A DNA stretch of 64,000 bases from Clostridiales bacterium (GCA_012513435.1 JAAZCE010000008.1:30046-94045); one strand, 5' to 3'. Shown: positions 47,100 through 57,407, counted from the first letter of the stretch. The notes: generated from the sequence alone by a model not told the origin. Numbers and translations are program-made.

Positions 47100-49013
47100 T
47101 CAAGCACCTTGGTGAGAGCCTCCTTCTTCAAAATAGATCATCTTGATTTCCTTTACAATATCTCCCATTCCAATTAATTGGATTTTCTCTACCTTTAACG
47201 TACTTTGTTCAAATTTTCTCTTAATCTTGGCACAGGTTTCTTCTATACGCTCACTTTCTCCTCCCATAATACGCAAAATATCTTCTGTGATCTCATCAAG
47301 GGTTTCCGTCTCGTTTTGCCCAATGAAAAGAATATCGTTAACCAACAAGCGTTGATTATCAATAAACTCCTGTAACTCCTTACTCTTAAGTTTTGTATTA
47401 TTTAGTATCAGCTTATCCTCAATTAAATTCCCGGTCAATACTAAATTTGCTATTTCATTTTTATCCTCACACTCACCTTTTGAAAAAAATACACTGCGAA
47501 ACAATTCCTTTGTTACTACCCGATATCGTATTCTTAGTCTTTCTGTTGTTTCTTCTACTTTTGCATGGAATACAAATCGGTTGATAAGCATGGCCACTAT
47601 TCCGCCTATCAGCACAAACAGCAATCGTTCAATTTCAAAGTTTTGACTTGATGGATCCGCCATTGCCGCTACACCTAGAGCTGATATCGTCACAAATATG
47701 GTTTGCTTAGCATATGTGGTCATATAGCTGCAAATATAACCTGTGGCCATCATCACCACACTTCTATATAGAGGGTCTCTAACGATTCCAAATATGACAA
47801 TAAAACCAATTACACCAATAGTCGTTCCAATTACCCTGTCTTTAAATCTATCTTTTGCATTTGATGCATAGGGCTGAATAATTGCAAACATAGTATACAT
47901 CATCCATCTTCCATATTCCAACTCAAAGTATTGCGTGACAAAAAATGCCAAGCCAATGCCTACTGCACTACGAAATGCAAAGCTGAATCTTATCGAAGTT
48001 GTATTAAAGCTTTCCTTGATCAAGTGGTAAGTTTGATAATCTTTCGCCTTCTTTTTTGTGTGTTTTTCTTTTCGCTGCGTCTTATCTTTTCGCTTGTCAA
48101 CCAAGATATATGTAGCTTTTTCTAAAACACGTACAACCTCTACCAATTCATAGGTAAAGTAATCAGCATTTTCTACTTCGCTACGTTCTGCAAAGTTCTC
48201 AATTACTTTTGCAAACTCATCCCGGGTCCTTTTCCCTTTAATGAATAGTGTTAAGCTAGTCAACACATCTTTTAATTCTTGTACTACAGCCAAATGCTTT
48301 TCTTTGTTTGCTTCTTTTAAATGCAGACTAATTCTCTCTAGGCAAATAGAAATGTTTAATTTTTCCATTACTGTGAAAGAAACAAAAAACGCCTTGGTTT
48401 TTCTATTATCTAAAAATTTTGCCAAATTCCTAACTTCCTTTGAGACTTCAGCAATTGTGTCTTCTTTAATCTCGCCTTGTTGGAATTGATTAATTTCTTC
48501 AATGAGTTTATTGACTACTCTTTCAATGGTCTGATTGGTAAGGTTTCTAGACTTTTTTCCGTTAGCAATGAGCTGTAAAAGCATAGTAACTACAGCACCT
48601 AAAGCCAATAGCCCGAGTCGAAGCGGCAATTCACTAAAAATCACCGGTGCAGTCCCCATCATAAACAAGTAAGTAAGCATAAACGGAAAATACATAGGCG
48701 TACTAAGATCCTTCATGTAAATATATACAACGCCAAAGATAAGCAATAAGTTAATCACTAATCCTAGTATCGGGTCTATCTGAACAGCTGTCGATGCAAC
48801 CCCTAAAAGCAAATCTACAAATAATATTTTAAAAAAGTTCTTCAGCGGTTCCTTAGTTAGATCCACCGTTAAAAAAACTAGTGCCTGTGTAAAAAGTCCT
48901 ACTGTTACAATAACGTTGATTTCACCAAAAACACTTTGGCTAAGCAAAACTGTTCCCACAGCTACAAGGAACATGATTGTTTTTGATGCTACCGTACCCA
49001 TGATTTTTTTCAA
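47100..49013 (-). CDS. FUSC-family (aromatic acid exporter-like) membrane protein
   Basis: 637 aa. Two bundles of hydrophobic helices (residues ~10-150 and ~345-475) each precede a cytoplasmic helical domain, the FUSC/YccS arrangement (FRSAVGIGLAFFVTQYFELEYGRWMMYTMFAIIQPYASNAKDRFKDRVIGTTIG). The start is TTG with GAGGGA seven bases upstream (MKKIMGTVASKTIMF). Base composition is AT-richer than the neighbouring tsa and gltX genes, hinting at later acquisition. Substrate unknown. No gene or clear element is seen in 49014-49184. Confidence 0.85.
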   Translation of the reverse strand: MKKIMGTVASKTIMFLVAVGTVLLSQSVFGEINVIVTVGLFTQALVFLTVDLTKEPLKNFFKILFVDLLLGVASTAVQIDPILGLVINLLLIFGVVYIYMKDLSTPMYFPFMLTYLFMMGTAPVIFSELPLRLGLLALGAVVTMLLQLIANGKKSRNLTNQTIERVVNKLIEEINQFQQGEIKEDTIAEVSKEVRNLAKFLDNRKTKAFFVSFTVMEKLNISICLERISLHLKEANKEKHLAVVQELKDVLTSLTLFIKGKRTRDEFAKVIENFAERSEVENADYFTYELVEVVRVLEKATYILVDKRKDKTQRKEKHTKKKAKDYQTYHLIKESFNTTSIRFSFAFRSAVGIGLAFFVTQYFELEYGRWMMYTMFAIIQPYASNAKDRFKDRVIGTTIGVIGFIVIFGIVRDPLYRSVVMMATGYICSYMTTYAKQTIFVTISALGVAAMADPSSQNFEIERLLFVLIGGIVAMLINRFVFHAKVEETTERLRIRYRVVTKELFRSVFFSKGECEDKNEIANLVLTGNLIEDKLILNNTKLKSKELQEFIDNQRLLVNDILFIGQNETETLDEITEDILRIMGGESERIEETCAKIKRKFEQSTLKVEKIQLIGMGDIVKEIKMIYFEEGGSHQGA

Positions 49014-49232
49014 TGTATCTTCCCTCGCAATATTATTATCTATCTTTTCTATCTGCCCCGTTCTTTAACAAATAATGTTATCATTGATTTAAACTTTTTT
49101 CAAGTAATACCAGGGCTTTAAAAGGGTATATATATGGACTTTAAAAAGGTATATTTAATATGAACTTGCTTATCCCCATAAATCTTGATAAAATATTTTG
49201 GTACACAATCATATGAAAGGATAACAAATACA

Positions 49233-50894
49233 ATGGATTATAATAAATTAGCGGAGCTGTTATTTCCACATATAACTAAAACACCCGGAGATTATGAGGA
49301 GCTTTTTCCAAATAGGAAGCTTCCCGAAAATGCAATGGTCACAAGATTGGGACCAAGCCCCACAGGCTTCATACATCTTGGGAATCTTTACGGAGCATTC
49401 ATTGACGAGCGTCTGGCTCACCAGTCAGGAGGCACCTTCTACCTGAGAATAGAGGACACTGACGATAAAAGATACGTTGATGGGGCCATTGAAACCATCA
49501 TCACTTCTCTGGGATTCTTCGGTATAAACTTTGACGAGGGAGCCATGCTTGACGGTGAAATTGGCGGCTATGGGCCTTATTTTCAGAGCAACAGAGGAGA
49601 GATATATCAGTGTTTTGCAAAGGAGCTTGTAAAGAATGGCTTGGCATATCCTTGCTTCCTTACGGAAGAGGAACTTGGTGATATTCGCGCCGAGCAGGAA
49701 GCCGCAAAGGTTACCACCGGCATATACGGCAAATACGCTGAGAAAAGCAGGAGCCTTTCCTTTGAAGAAATTGAAGAAAACATCAAGGCAGGCAAGCCCT
49801 ATGTTGTAAGACTCAAGTCGTCGGGAAACCATGACGTGCCTGCTGAGAAGGTCAAGTATATCAATGTGGAGGATGCCGTACGCGGCACTATTTCCATGCC
49901 GGAAAACGATCAGGACATTATAATTCTCAAAGCTACCGGTATTCCGACCTACCACTTCGCTCACGTCGTAGACGATCACTTCATGAGAACTACCCATGTA
50001 GTACGAGGTGAGGAATGGCTCATGTCTCTTCCCATACACGTTGAGCTCTTTGAAAAGCTAAGATTTGAAATGCCTGTTTACTGTCACACGGCACAGCTTC
50101 TCAAACTGGACAACGGCAACAAGAGGAAGCTGAGCAAGCGTAAGGATCCTGAGCTTTCCCTAGACTACTACAGGCAGGAGGGCTATCACCCTCAGGCTAT
50201 AAAGGAATACTTGCTGACTATTTTGAACTCAAACTTTGAAGAATGGCGTATAGATAATCCTGACGCTCCTATGGAGGATTTTGAATTTACTACGGAAAAA
50301 ATGAGCAGCGGCGGAGCTCTCTTTGATTTGAACAAGCTGAACGACGTGTCTAAGGACGTTCTCGTAAAGCTTCCTGCCAATGAGCTGGCTAATTTCTTGA
50401 TTAGTTGGGCAAGTGAATTTAAGCCCGAAATACTCCCCCTCTTGGAAGGGCATGAGGACTATCTGAAAAAGATTCTTGATCTTGGAAGAAATGGCAACAA
50501 GCCACGTAAAGATCTGATTTACGGCAAGCAAATCTTTGATTTTATCAGTTACTTCTTTGATGATTATTTCAGAATCGAGGATACGATTCCCGAAAATGTT
50601 AGTGACGAAGATGCTGTTGCTATACTCTCTGAATATCTGAAAAGCTATAATCACGAGGATGACCAAAGTCAGTGGTTTGATAAAATAAGGGCTATTGGTT
50701 CAGAGCTGGGATACGCTGCTAAGCCTAAGGATTTCAAAAAAAATCCCGACATGTACAAGGGACATGTCGGGCATATAAGTACTGTCATCAGAATCGCCCT
50801 TATAGGCAAAAGTCAATCTCCTGACATCTGGGAGATACAGCAGATACTAGGTGAGGAAAAAACGCGAGAACGTATAGCCACTCTCATAAGATAA
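49233..50894 (+). CDS. gltX: Glutamyl-tRNA synthetase
   Basis: 553 aa from the ATG at 49233 (MDYNKLAELLFPHI), with AAAGGA upstream; the longer ORF-track start lacks a site. Class I signature HIGH variant in GPSPTGFIHLGNLYGAF, and KMSKS variant in KRKLSKRKDPEL. It is longer than the usual ~480 aa GluRS, matching a clostridial GltX subgroup. Single gene; no T-box leader recognised. Confidence 0.92.
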   Translation: MDYNKLAELLFPHITKTPGDYEELFPNRKLPENAMVTRLGPSPTGFIHLGNLYGAFIDERLAHQSGGTFYLRIEDTDDKRYVDGAIETIITSLGFFGINFDEGAMLDGEIGGYGPYFQSNRGEIYQCFAKELVKNGLAYPCFLTEEELGDIRAEQEAAKVTTGIYGKYAEKSRSLSFEEIEENIKAGKPYVVRLKSSGNHDVPAEKVKYINVEDAVRGTISMPENDQDIIILKATGIPTYHFAHVVDDHFMRTTHVVRGEEWLMSLPIHVELFEKLRFEMPVYCHTAQLLKLDNGNKRKLSKRKDPELSLDYYRQEGYHPQAIKEYLLTILNSNFEEWRIDNPDAPMEDFEFTTEKMSSGGALFDLNKLNDVSKDVLVKLPANELANFLISWASEFKPEILPLLEGHEDYLKKILDLGRNGNKPRKDLIYGKQIFDFISYFFDDYFRIEDTIPENVSDEDAVAILSEYLKSYNHEDDQSQWFDKIRAIGSELGYAAKPKDFKKNPDMYKGHVGHISTVIRIALIGKSQSPDIWEIQQILGEEKTRERIATLIR

Positions 50895-50921
50895 GCTGTT
50901 GCAGTTTTCTTTGGTTCTATA

Positions 50922-50962
50922 AAAAATCTACAACATCCATCAAAATATGCTGTGGATTTTTT
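50922..50962. terminator. Bidirectional terminator between gltX and ahcY
   Basis: AAAAATCTACAACAT pairs with ATGCTGTGGATTTTT (15 bp, two G-T pairs) with a 10-base loop, T-rich on both strands. Confidence 0.8.
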
Positions 50963-50995
50963 ATTGTTGGTTATTTATTACAGTATTGTCGGTCT

Positions 50996-52246
50996 CTATA
51001 CCTGCCAACTGTCCAGATACTTCTTCTGGTCTTCTGTCAGAGAGTCTATTTCTACGGCCCAGGCGTCCAGACGCTTTCTAGCTATTATCTCGTCAATCTC
51101 TTCAGATACATCAACAACTTTTTTGCCTAAATTCTTGTAATTATCTTTGATATATATTGCCGACATAGCCTGAACAGCGAAACTCAAATCCATAATTTCC
51201 GCAGGATGACCATCTGCAGCTGCAATATTAGCTAACTTACCTTCCCCTATGACATTGATGGTTCTGCCATTAGCAAGAAGATAGCCTGTAATGTTTTTTC
51301 TCGCCTCGAATTGGGAAACAGCAGCATGTCCCAATCCTACCATATCTATTTCCACGTTAAAGTGACCTGCATTGGCTAATATGGCTCCATCCTTCATTGT
51401 CATCATGTGTTCCGGCGTTATAGTATGCTTGCAGCCTGTAGCCGTAACGAAGATATCTCCCAGCATGGCTGCTTTTTTCATCATCATGACATCATATCCA
51501 TCCATCTTGGCTTCCATGGCCTTTACCGAATCTATTTCCGTTACGATTACTTTAGCACCGAGAGCTGCCGCCCTCATGGCAATACCTCTGCTGCACCAGC
51601 CGTATCCTACCACAACTACTGTTTTGGAGGCAACAATCAGGTTGGTATTTCTCATTATGCTGTCCCACACAGATTGTCCCGTGCCGTACCTGTTGTCGAA
51701 GAGGTGCTTGCACTTGGCATCGTTTACAGCTACCATTGGAAATTTGAGAACACCATCTCTTTCCATAGCCTTCAACCTTATTACCCCTGTGGTTGTTTCC
51801 TCACATCCGCCCATGACTTCCTTGCCAAGCTCCGGACGTTTTTCGTGAATCAGGCTTACAAGATCTCCCCCGTCATCAATTATAATGTTAGGCTTATGTT
51901 CAAGACACATTTCAATATGCCTCATGTACTCTTCATCGGTGGCTCCATGATAAGCGAACACCTTGAGCCCCGCGTCCGCCAGAGCGGCTGCAACATCATC
52001 CTGAGTAGACAGGCTGTTGCTCCCCGTTACAGACATCTGTGCTCCCCCGGCAGCCAACACAACGCAAAGATATGCCGTCTTTGCTTCCAGATGAACGGAA
52101 AGGCTGATTTTAAGCCCTTCGAAAGGCTTTTCTCGCCTGAATTCGTCCTCCATTGCGGAAAGCAGCGGCATATTATTCTTTACCCACTGTATTTTCATGT
52201 GGCCTGATGGGGCCAACGTTATATCTCTGATTTCGTAATCTTTCAT
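50996..52246 (-). CDS. ahcY: Adenosylhomocysteinase (S-adenosylhomocysteine/related nucleoside hydrolase)
   Basis: 416 aa. NAD-dependent. NAD loop VVVGYGWCSRGIAMRAAALGAKVIVTE, catalytic region VNDAKCKHLFDNRYGTGQS, and NAGHFNVEIDMVGL. It lacks the long C-terminal KY tail of eukaryotic/proteobacterial enzymes and ends YLDSWQV, like the short Thermotoga/archaeal group, some of which accept inosyl or methylthio substrates. The ATG directly abuts the glmS stop codon (TAGATG), with GGTGGA inside glmS. Confidence 0.94.
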   Translation of the reverse strand: MKDYEIRDITLAPSGHMKIQWVKNNMPLLSAMEDEFRREKPFEGLKISLSVHLEAKTAYLCVVLAAGGAQMSVTGSNSLSTQDDVAAALADAGLKVFAYHGATDEEYMRHIEMCLEHKPNIIIDDGGDLVSLIHEKRPELGKEVMGGCEETTTGVIRLKAMERDGVLKFPMVAVNDAKCKHLFDNRYGTGQSVWDSIMRNTNLIVASKTVVVVGYGWCSRGIAMRAAALGAKVIVTEIDSVKAMEAKMDGYDVMMMKKAAMLGDIFVTATGCKHTITPEHMMTMKDGAILANAGHFNVEIDMVGLGHAAVSQFEARKNITGYLLANGRTINVIGEGKLANIAAADGHPAEIMDLSFAVQAMSAIYIKDNYKNLGKKVVDVSEEIDEIIARKRLDAWAVEIDSLTEDQKKYLDSWQV

Positions 52247-54076
52247 CTATTCCACCGTTACAGACTTAGCCAGATTCTTAGGCTTATCTATATTGCAGCC
52301 TCTTTCCTTTGCAACATAGTAGGCAAAAATCTGCAGCGGAATCACGGCTACTACAGGAGCCACCTCATCTATACAGTCAGGTATGTATATAACCTCGTCT
52401 GCAACCTTCTCGATTTCAGTCCTGCCATCCTTGGCTACCCCAATAACTCTTGCTCCTCTTGCCTTAATTTCTTCAACATTTGATACCATCTTTTCATATA
52501 AGAAATCCTGTGTTGCCAGTGCGAACACCAGGGATTCTTCTTCCATGAGGGCGATAGTTCCATGCTTTAGCTCTCCTGCTGCAATAGCAAAAGAATTTAT
52601 ATACGATATTTCCTTAAGCTTCAGTGAGCCTTCATATGACACACCACAGTCAATGCCTCTTCCAATGAAAAACACCTGCTCTCTCCTATGGTACTTCTTT
52701 GCAAGGGCAGCGATTTTATCCTCACTTTTCAGCAGCCCATCTACTTTGTCCGGCAGCTCCTTCAGCTGGTCTAAAACCTTGTTGTAGTATTCTGTTTCTA
52801 TAGTACCCTTAGTTCTTCCCATATAAAGGCCAATAAGATACATGCATATTAGCTGAGTTGTATATGCCTTGGTTGATGCTACAGCAATCTCCGGCCCTGC
52901 CCATGTGTAAAATACATCATCGGATTCTCTAGAAACAGAGCTTCCCACTACGTTTACTACAGAAAGAACACGAGCACCCTTTCTCTTCGCTTCTCTTAAG
53001 GCCGCCAAAGTATCCAGAGTCTCCCCGGACTGACTTATAGCTATGAACAAAGTGTTTTCATCCACGAAAGGATCTCTGTACCTGAACTCGGAAGCCACAT
53101 CAACTTCGACAGGTACCTTGGCCATCTTCTCTATTACCAGCTTGCCTACCAGCCCTGCGTGATAAGCCGTTCCGCAGGCCACTATATAAATTTTATTATA
53201 GCCTTCTATGTCCTCTTTTGTCATTGATATCCCATCGAGATTAATGCTTCCATCATCATTGATTCTTCTAACTAGAGTCTCATAAACTGCCTTAGGCTGT
53301 TCGTGGATCTCCTTGAGCATGAAGTGCTCGTAGCCTTCTTTTTCTGCTGCGTCCGCATCCCATGTCACGTGGAAGACATCTCTCTTCACCGTCTTCCCAT
53401 TTTCATCATAAATTGTGATATTGTCTGCGGTAATAACTATGGTTTCATTGTTCTCTATTAGATATACTTCTCTAACGTACTTCAAAAGTGCCGGTATATC
53501 CGATGCTATGAAGTTGAAGCCCTTGCCTATTCCGGCAACGAGAGGGGCGTCTTTTCTCACCGCAACGATTTTGTCAGGCTCTGCTGCCGCTATGGCACAT
53601 ACAGCATATGCTCCGCGCATTTCGGCAACTGCCTTGTTGACTGCTTCCAGAAGATCTCCGTCATAAAATATGCCTATAAGGTGCGCTATTACTTCCGAAT
53701 CCGTTTCTGATTTAAACTTCACTCCGTAATCCTTAGCCAACCATTCCTTGATTTCTTGATAGTTCTCTATTATTCCGTTATGAACTATGGCTATTGAATT
53801 ATCCTCGTTGCCGTGAGGGTGAGAATTAATATCAGAAGGAGCTCCGTGAGTAGCCCATCTCGTGTGTCCGATTCCTATTGGGCTATCAAATTCCGGATCT
53901 AAAATAATCTTTTCAAGATTTTTTATTTCTCCCACGTGTTTCCTTATCGCAATCTTCCCGTCTACGGGAAGGGCAATTCCGGCAGAGTCATATCCTCTGT
54001 ATTCAAGCTTTTTAAGCCCGTCTATTATTTTTTCCTTGGCGTGAGCCTCACCTACATAACCTACTATACCGCACAT
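52247..54076 (-). CDS. glmS: Glutamine-fructose-6-phosphate aminotransferase
   Basis: 609 aa. N-terminal glutaminase Cys (MCGIVGYVGEAHAKEK), then SIS domains (VACGTAYHAGLV; SQSGETLDTLAAL) and C-terminal LAKSVTVE. First step to UDP-GlcNAc. Only 12 bases separate it from glmM, so no glmS ribozyme is present. Confidence 0.98.
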   Translation of the reverse strand: MCGIVGYVGEAHAKEKIIDGLKKLEYRGYDSAGIALPVDGKIAIRKHVGEIKNLEKIILDPEFDSPIGIGHTRWATHGAPSDINSHPHGNEDNSIAIVHNGIIENYQEIKEWLAKDYGVKFKSETDSEVIAHLIGIFYDGDLLEAVNKAVAEMRGAYAVCAIAAAEPDKIVAVRKDAPLVAGIGKGFNFIASDIPALLKYVREVYLIENNETIVITADNITIYDENGKTVKRDVFHVTWDADAAEKEGYEHFMLKEIHEQPKAVYETLVRRINDDGSINLDGISMTKEDIEGYNKIYIVACGTAYHAGLVGKLVIEKMAKVPVEVDVASEFRYRDPFVDENTLFIAISQSGETLDTLAALREAKRKGARVLSVVNVVGSSVSRESDDVFYTWAGPEIAVASTKAYTTQLICMYLIGLYMGRTKGTIETEYYNKVLDQLKELPDKVDGLLKSEDKIAALAKKYHRREQVFFIGRGIDCGVSYEGSLKLKEISYINSFAIAAGELKHGTIALMEEESLVFALATQDFLYEKMVSNVEEIKARGARVIGVAKDGRTEIEKVADEVIYIPDCIDEVAPVVAVIPLQIFAYYVAKERGCNIDKPKNLAKSVTVE

Positions 54077-54088
54077 ATATCGCTCCTC

Positions 54089-55438
54089 CTATCCGAATCT
54101 CTTAGTTAATAATACGGCCAAATCCTCAGCCAGCCTGGCAATATGGTCAGTGTCCTCCCCTTCAATCATTACTCTGACCAAGGGCTCCGTCCCCGAAGGT
54201 CTTATGAGGACTCTGCCTACACCTTTGATTTCGCTCTCCACATTTGCTATAGCCTGTTTGACTATTGCATCCTGTTCAAATTTCTGCTTGTTTTCCGATT
54301 TTACTCTTGCGTTCCTAAGCACCTGAGGAAATATGTCTATTGCATCCGAAAGCTCCGAAGGCTTCTTTCCCGAAAGCAGCACCGCCTGCAAAAGCTGAAG
54401 CGATGACAATATCCCATCTCCCGTAGTCGTATGATTGAGGAAAATAATATGCCCCGACTGTTCTCCGCCTATGCTGCATCCCGTCTTCAGCATGCTTTCC
54501 AGAACGTACCTGTCACCTACGCTCGTCACTTCCACCTCTGCATCTATCTTCTCTATGTATTTATGGAAACCGATGTTGCTCATTACTGTTGCCGTAACAA
54601 GGTTCTCTGTAAGCAGACCCTTTGCCTTCATCATTTCCGCGCAGATACAAATCAGCTTATCTCCATCTATTACTCGCCCCTTTTCATCCACCGCTATCAG
54701 CCTGTCAGCATCCCCATCGTATGCAAGTCCTAGGAAGGCATCTTGCCTTACTACCTCTGCCTGAAGCTTTTCAGTGTGAGTGGAGCCGCAGTTATCATTG
54801 ATGTTTATTCCGTTAGGCTTGTTCCCTATTACAGTGATATCGGCACCAAGCTCGGAGTAAACCTTGGCGGCTACGCTGTAAGCCGCTCCGTTGGCGCAGT
54901 CAAGAACCAGCTTCATGCCTTTAATATCCACGTCTATGGTAGATTCTAGGAACTTGGCATATCTATCCATAGCGTCATCATCTGCCTCCAGACATCTGCC
55001 CAGCTTATCGCCTGTTATGTGGCTGTTCACGTCTATATCTCTGAGAATTATATCCTCAATCTCATCCTCCATGGAATCATCCAGTTTGAATCCGTCACCG
55101 TTAAAAAACTTTATCCCATTGTACTCAAAAGGATTGTGCGATGCGGATATTACGACTCCTGCATCTGCCTGATATGTCCTTACAAGGTAGGCTATTGCCG
55201 GTGTAGGAAGAACTCCGACTTTAATAACATTGCCACCTACTGCCAGTATGCCTGCACTTAAAGCATCTTCCAGCATATCCCCCGATAGTCGAGTGTCCTT
55301 GCCTATTAGCACGACAGGCCTTGTTTTATCCTTGCTCAACACATATGCTCCGGCCTTCCCCAGCTTAAACGCTAACTCAGGAGTGAGCTCTGCATTGGCT
55401 ACTCCTCTCACTCCGTCAGTTCCAAATAATCTTCCCAT
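54089..55438 (-). CDS. glmM: Phosphoglucosamine mutase
   Basis: 449 aa. Catalytic Ser in VISASHNPFEYNG, metal loop DGDADRLIAVD, sugar loop GEQSGH, and phosphate loop RPSGTEPLVRV. Glucosamine-6-P to glucosamine-1-P. In the cdaA operon it can also restrain diadenylate cyclase in relatives. Confidence 0.98.
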   Translation of the reverse strand: MGRLFGTDGVRGVANAELTPELAFKLGKAGAYVLSKDKTRPVVLIGKDTRLSGDMLEDALSAGILAVGGNVIKVGVLPTPAIAYLVRTYQADAGVVISASHNPFEYNGIKFFNGDGFKLDDSMEDEIEDIILRDIDVNSHITGDKLGRCLEADDDAMDRYAKFLESTIDVDIKGMKLVLDCANGAAYSVAAKVYSELGADITVIGNKPNGININDNCGSTHTEKLQAEVVRQDAFLGLAYDGDADRLIAVDEKGRVIDGDKLICICAEMMKAKGLLTENLVTATVMSNIGFHKYIEKIDAEVEVTSVGDRYVLESMLKTGCSIGGEQSGHIIFLNHTTTGDGILSSLQLLQAVLLSGKKPSELSDAIDIFPQVLRNARVKSENKQKFEQDAIVKQAIANVESEIKGVGRVLIRPSGTEPLVRVMIEGEDTDHIARLAEDLAVLLTKRFG

Positions 55439-55459
55439 ATCCTTCTCCTTATTTATTTG

Positions 55460-56392
55460 TTATTGTGCTGCCACTACCCAGACTACAGCTGTAACATCCT
55501 TTTGTGTATCCATTTCATATACCCCGCTAGACAGTTCCTCAAGGTCTATGCTTATCTCGTATTTTCCTGCAGCCGTTATACTGCTCAAATCTATTATGCC
55601 CTTAACCGTTTCTACACTTTTCAGGCTGTCCGTCGTTCCTATTATTCTGATGGTCTTCGGTGCTGATATCTTCTGTATTTCAAATTCACTGCTGAGATTT
55701 TCATCAATAAGATCCAGCTCTACCTTTGCCGCCGTAAGCAGCTGAGCTGTAACATTTATTCCTTTTACCTGAGGCTTCACTCCGTATATTACATTCCCCT
55801 TTTTATCAACAGGCGTAAGCTCAACGTAAAAATCCTGGGCACTCTTGTGCATCTTATTTGTCGGTATGGTTCCGCTTACAGCCTCCGCCTTTTTCACTGA
55901 GCTTTCGGCTCCGCTGACCATTACATAAAGGTAATCGTAATCTCCCGACCAAGGTACTAGTTTACCGCTGCCTACATCTCCTATGAAATTCACCTCTACC
56001 GGCCTTTCTTCACTGACCAGGTCTTCCACTTCGAATTCAAGAGTTTCCTGGGATATGCCTTCTAAAGCAATGCCTGAAGGAAGGTTGATACTTAGCTCTT
56101 TTTCATTCTTACCTTTCTCACATCCGTTCACATCTACAGTTGCCGTTATACCATTTTCGGCAGCCTCATTGACCTGAGACCTCTTGCCCTTAATGGTGGC
56201 GCTTACTGTAACAGTATCCTCCTCTACGGCTGCCAGACCATCATCTGCTAAAAGCTCTGTATTAGCAAAGCTGACCTGTATATCGTTTACCTTCAGCTTG
56301 GTTTCGGGGTTCACTTCCCCCATTACATACACCCACAGCAGCACGGCAATGACAAGAGAGATAATTCTAAGAACTATTTTATTGTTCAGCAT
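55460..56392 (-). CDS. cdaR: YbbR-domain protein CdaR
   Basis: 310 aa. One N-terminal membrane anchor (IVLRIISLVIAVLLWVYVMGEVNPE) and several extracytoplasmic YbbR repeats. Regulates CdaA. Overlaps cdaA by 14 bases. Confidence 0.93.
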   Translation of the reverse strand: MLNNKIVLRIISLVIAVLLWVYVMGEVNPETKLKVNDIQVSFANTELLADDGLAAVEEDTVTVSATIKGKRSQVNEAAENGITATVDVNGCEKGKNEKELSINLPSGIALEGISQETLEFEVEDLVSEERPVEVNFIGDVGSGKLVPWSGDYDYLYVMVSGAESSVKKAEAVSGTIPTNKMHKSAQDFYVELTPVDKKGNVIYGVKPQVKGINVTAQLLTAAKVELDLIDENLSSEFEIQKISAPKTIRIIGTTDSLKSVETVKGIIDLSSITAAGKYEISIDLEELSSGVYEMDTQKDVTAVVWVVAAQ

Positions 56393-57233
56393 CCTTCTTC
56401 CCCCTTATCTTTGCAAAAAATCTTGAGATTGCTGACATTGTCCCCGTCATTTCCCCCGCATTGAGATACATGTTGAGCAATGTCTTTTCCACCGTCTTAG
56501 TGTCTAGGAATCTGGAAAGCTGACCATCGCTGGCCATTGAAATTATCCCGGTTTCCTCCGATACCAATATGGTCAATGCATCAGAATGTTCCGTTATACC
56601 TATACCAGCTCGGTGTCTTGTTCCAAGCTGCTTGCTAATGCTGTTGTTCTTGCTAAGAGGGAGAACGCATCCTGCTGCATACAATCTGCCGTCCTTAATT
56701 ATGACTGCTCCGTCATGCATAGGTGCGCCTTCGTAAAAGATATTTCCCAGAAGCATTTCGGAAACTTCCGCATCGACTATGGTCCCTGTTTCGACAATAT
56801 CATAAAGGGATGTTTCCCGCTCAAAAATAATAAGCGCGCCCACTCTATCCTGAGAAAAAGATTCGACAGCTTTAACTATCTGATTGGTTATCCTTTTGCC
56901 TTCCTCTTTATCGAGGGCACCAAGGTGTGCGTTAACTATCTTACTTCTGCCCATGAATTCCAGGCCTCTTCTAAGCTCTGGCTGGAACACGATAAGAATG
57001 GCCACCGCTCCCAAGGCAACAGTACCCTTCAGCAACCAGTTGATGGTGTGCAGGCCAAGCACTCCGGAAACAAACGTAGCTATCACAAGGAGGAGCACTC
57101 CCTTCAGCAGCTGCTCCGCTCTTGTTTGCTTAATAAGCCCAAGCAATTTATAAATCACAAAGGCCACTATAAGAATATCTATAATATCCGCAATCGCAAT
57201 TCCGGAAAATGCATTTTCAAAAAATCTCTGCAT
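56379..57233 (-). CDS. cdaA: Diadenylate cyclase CdaA (c-di-AMP synthase)
   Basis: 284 aa from the ATG at 57233 (MQRFFENAFSG), with GGAG seven bases upstream. Three N-terminal helices, then DisA_N catalytic domain with MHDGAVIIKDGRL (DGA) and GTRHRAGIGITE (RHR). Makes the essential second messenger c-di-AMP. First gene of cdaA-cdaR-glmM-glmS-ahcY. Confidence 0.97.
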   Translation of the reverse strand: MQRFFENAFSGIAIADIIDILIVAFVIYKLLGLIKQTRAEQLLKGVLLLVIATFVSGVLGLHTINWLLKGTVALGAVAILIVFQPELRRGLEFMGRSKIVNAHLGALDKEEGKRITNQIVKAVESFSQDRVGALIIFERETSLYDIVETGTIVDAEVSEMLLGNIFYEGAPMHDGAVIIKDGRLYAAGCVLPLSKNNSISKQLGTRHRAGIGITEHSDALTILVSEETGIISMASDGQLSRFLDTKTVEKTLLNMYLNAGEMTGTMSAISRFFAKIRGKKDAEQ

Positions 57234-57348
57234 GTGTATTCTCCACAAATTTATTCATACCATTACATTTTACAAAAATTAGGGTTCCTTTTCAATAGCA
57301 AAGATAATAAAACACAATGGTTTCACACATCCTCCATAAAATCGAATT

Positions 57349-57374
57349 GAAGTCCCGCAAAATTGCGGGACTTC
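57349..57374 (-). terminator. Perfect hairpin between hpf and the cdaA operon
   Basis: GAAGTCCCGCAA-AA-TTGCGGGACTTC, a 12-bp perfect stem, 34 bases after the hpf stop (minus). T-run is short, so termination efficiency is uncertain. Confidence 0.65.
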
Positions 57375-57407
57375 ATAATTATATGTTTCACTATTCCATT
57401 TATTCTA

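Noticed and set aside
49014-49232. T-box leader for gltX
   Set aside because: No T-box core (TGGNACCGCG-like) or antiterminator seen in the upstream region.
54077-54088. glmS ribozyme
   Set aside because: glmM and glmS are 12 bases apart, too short for the ribozyme.
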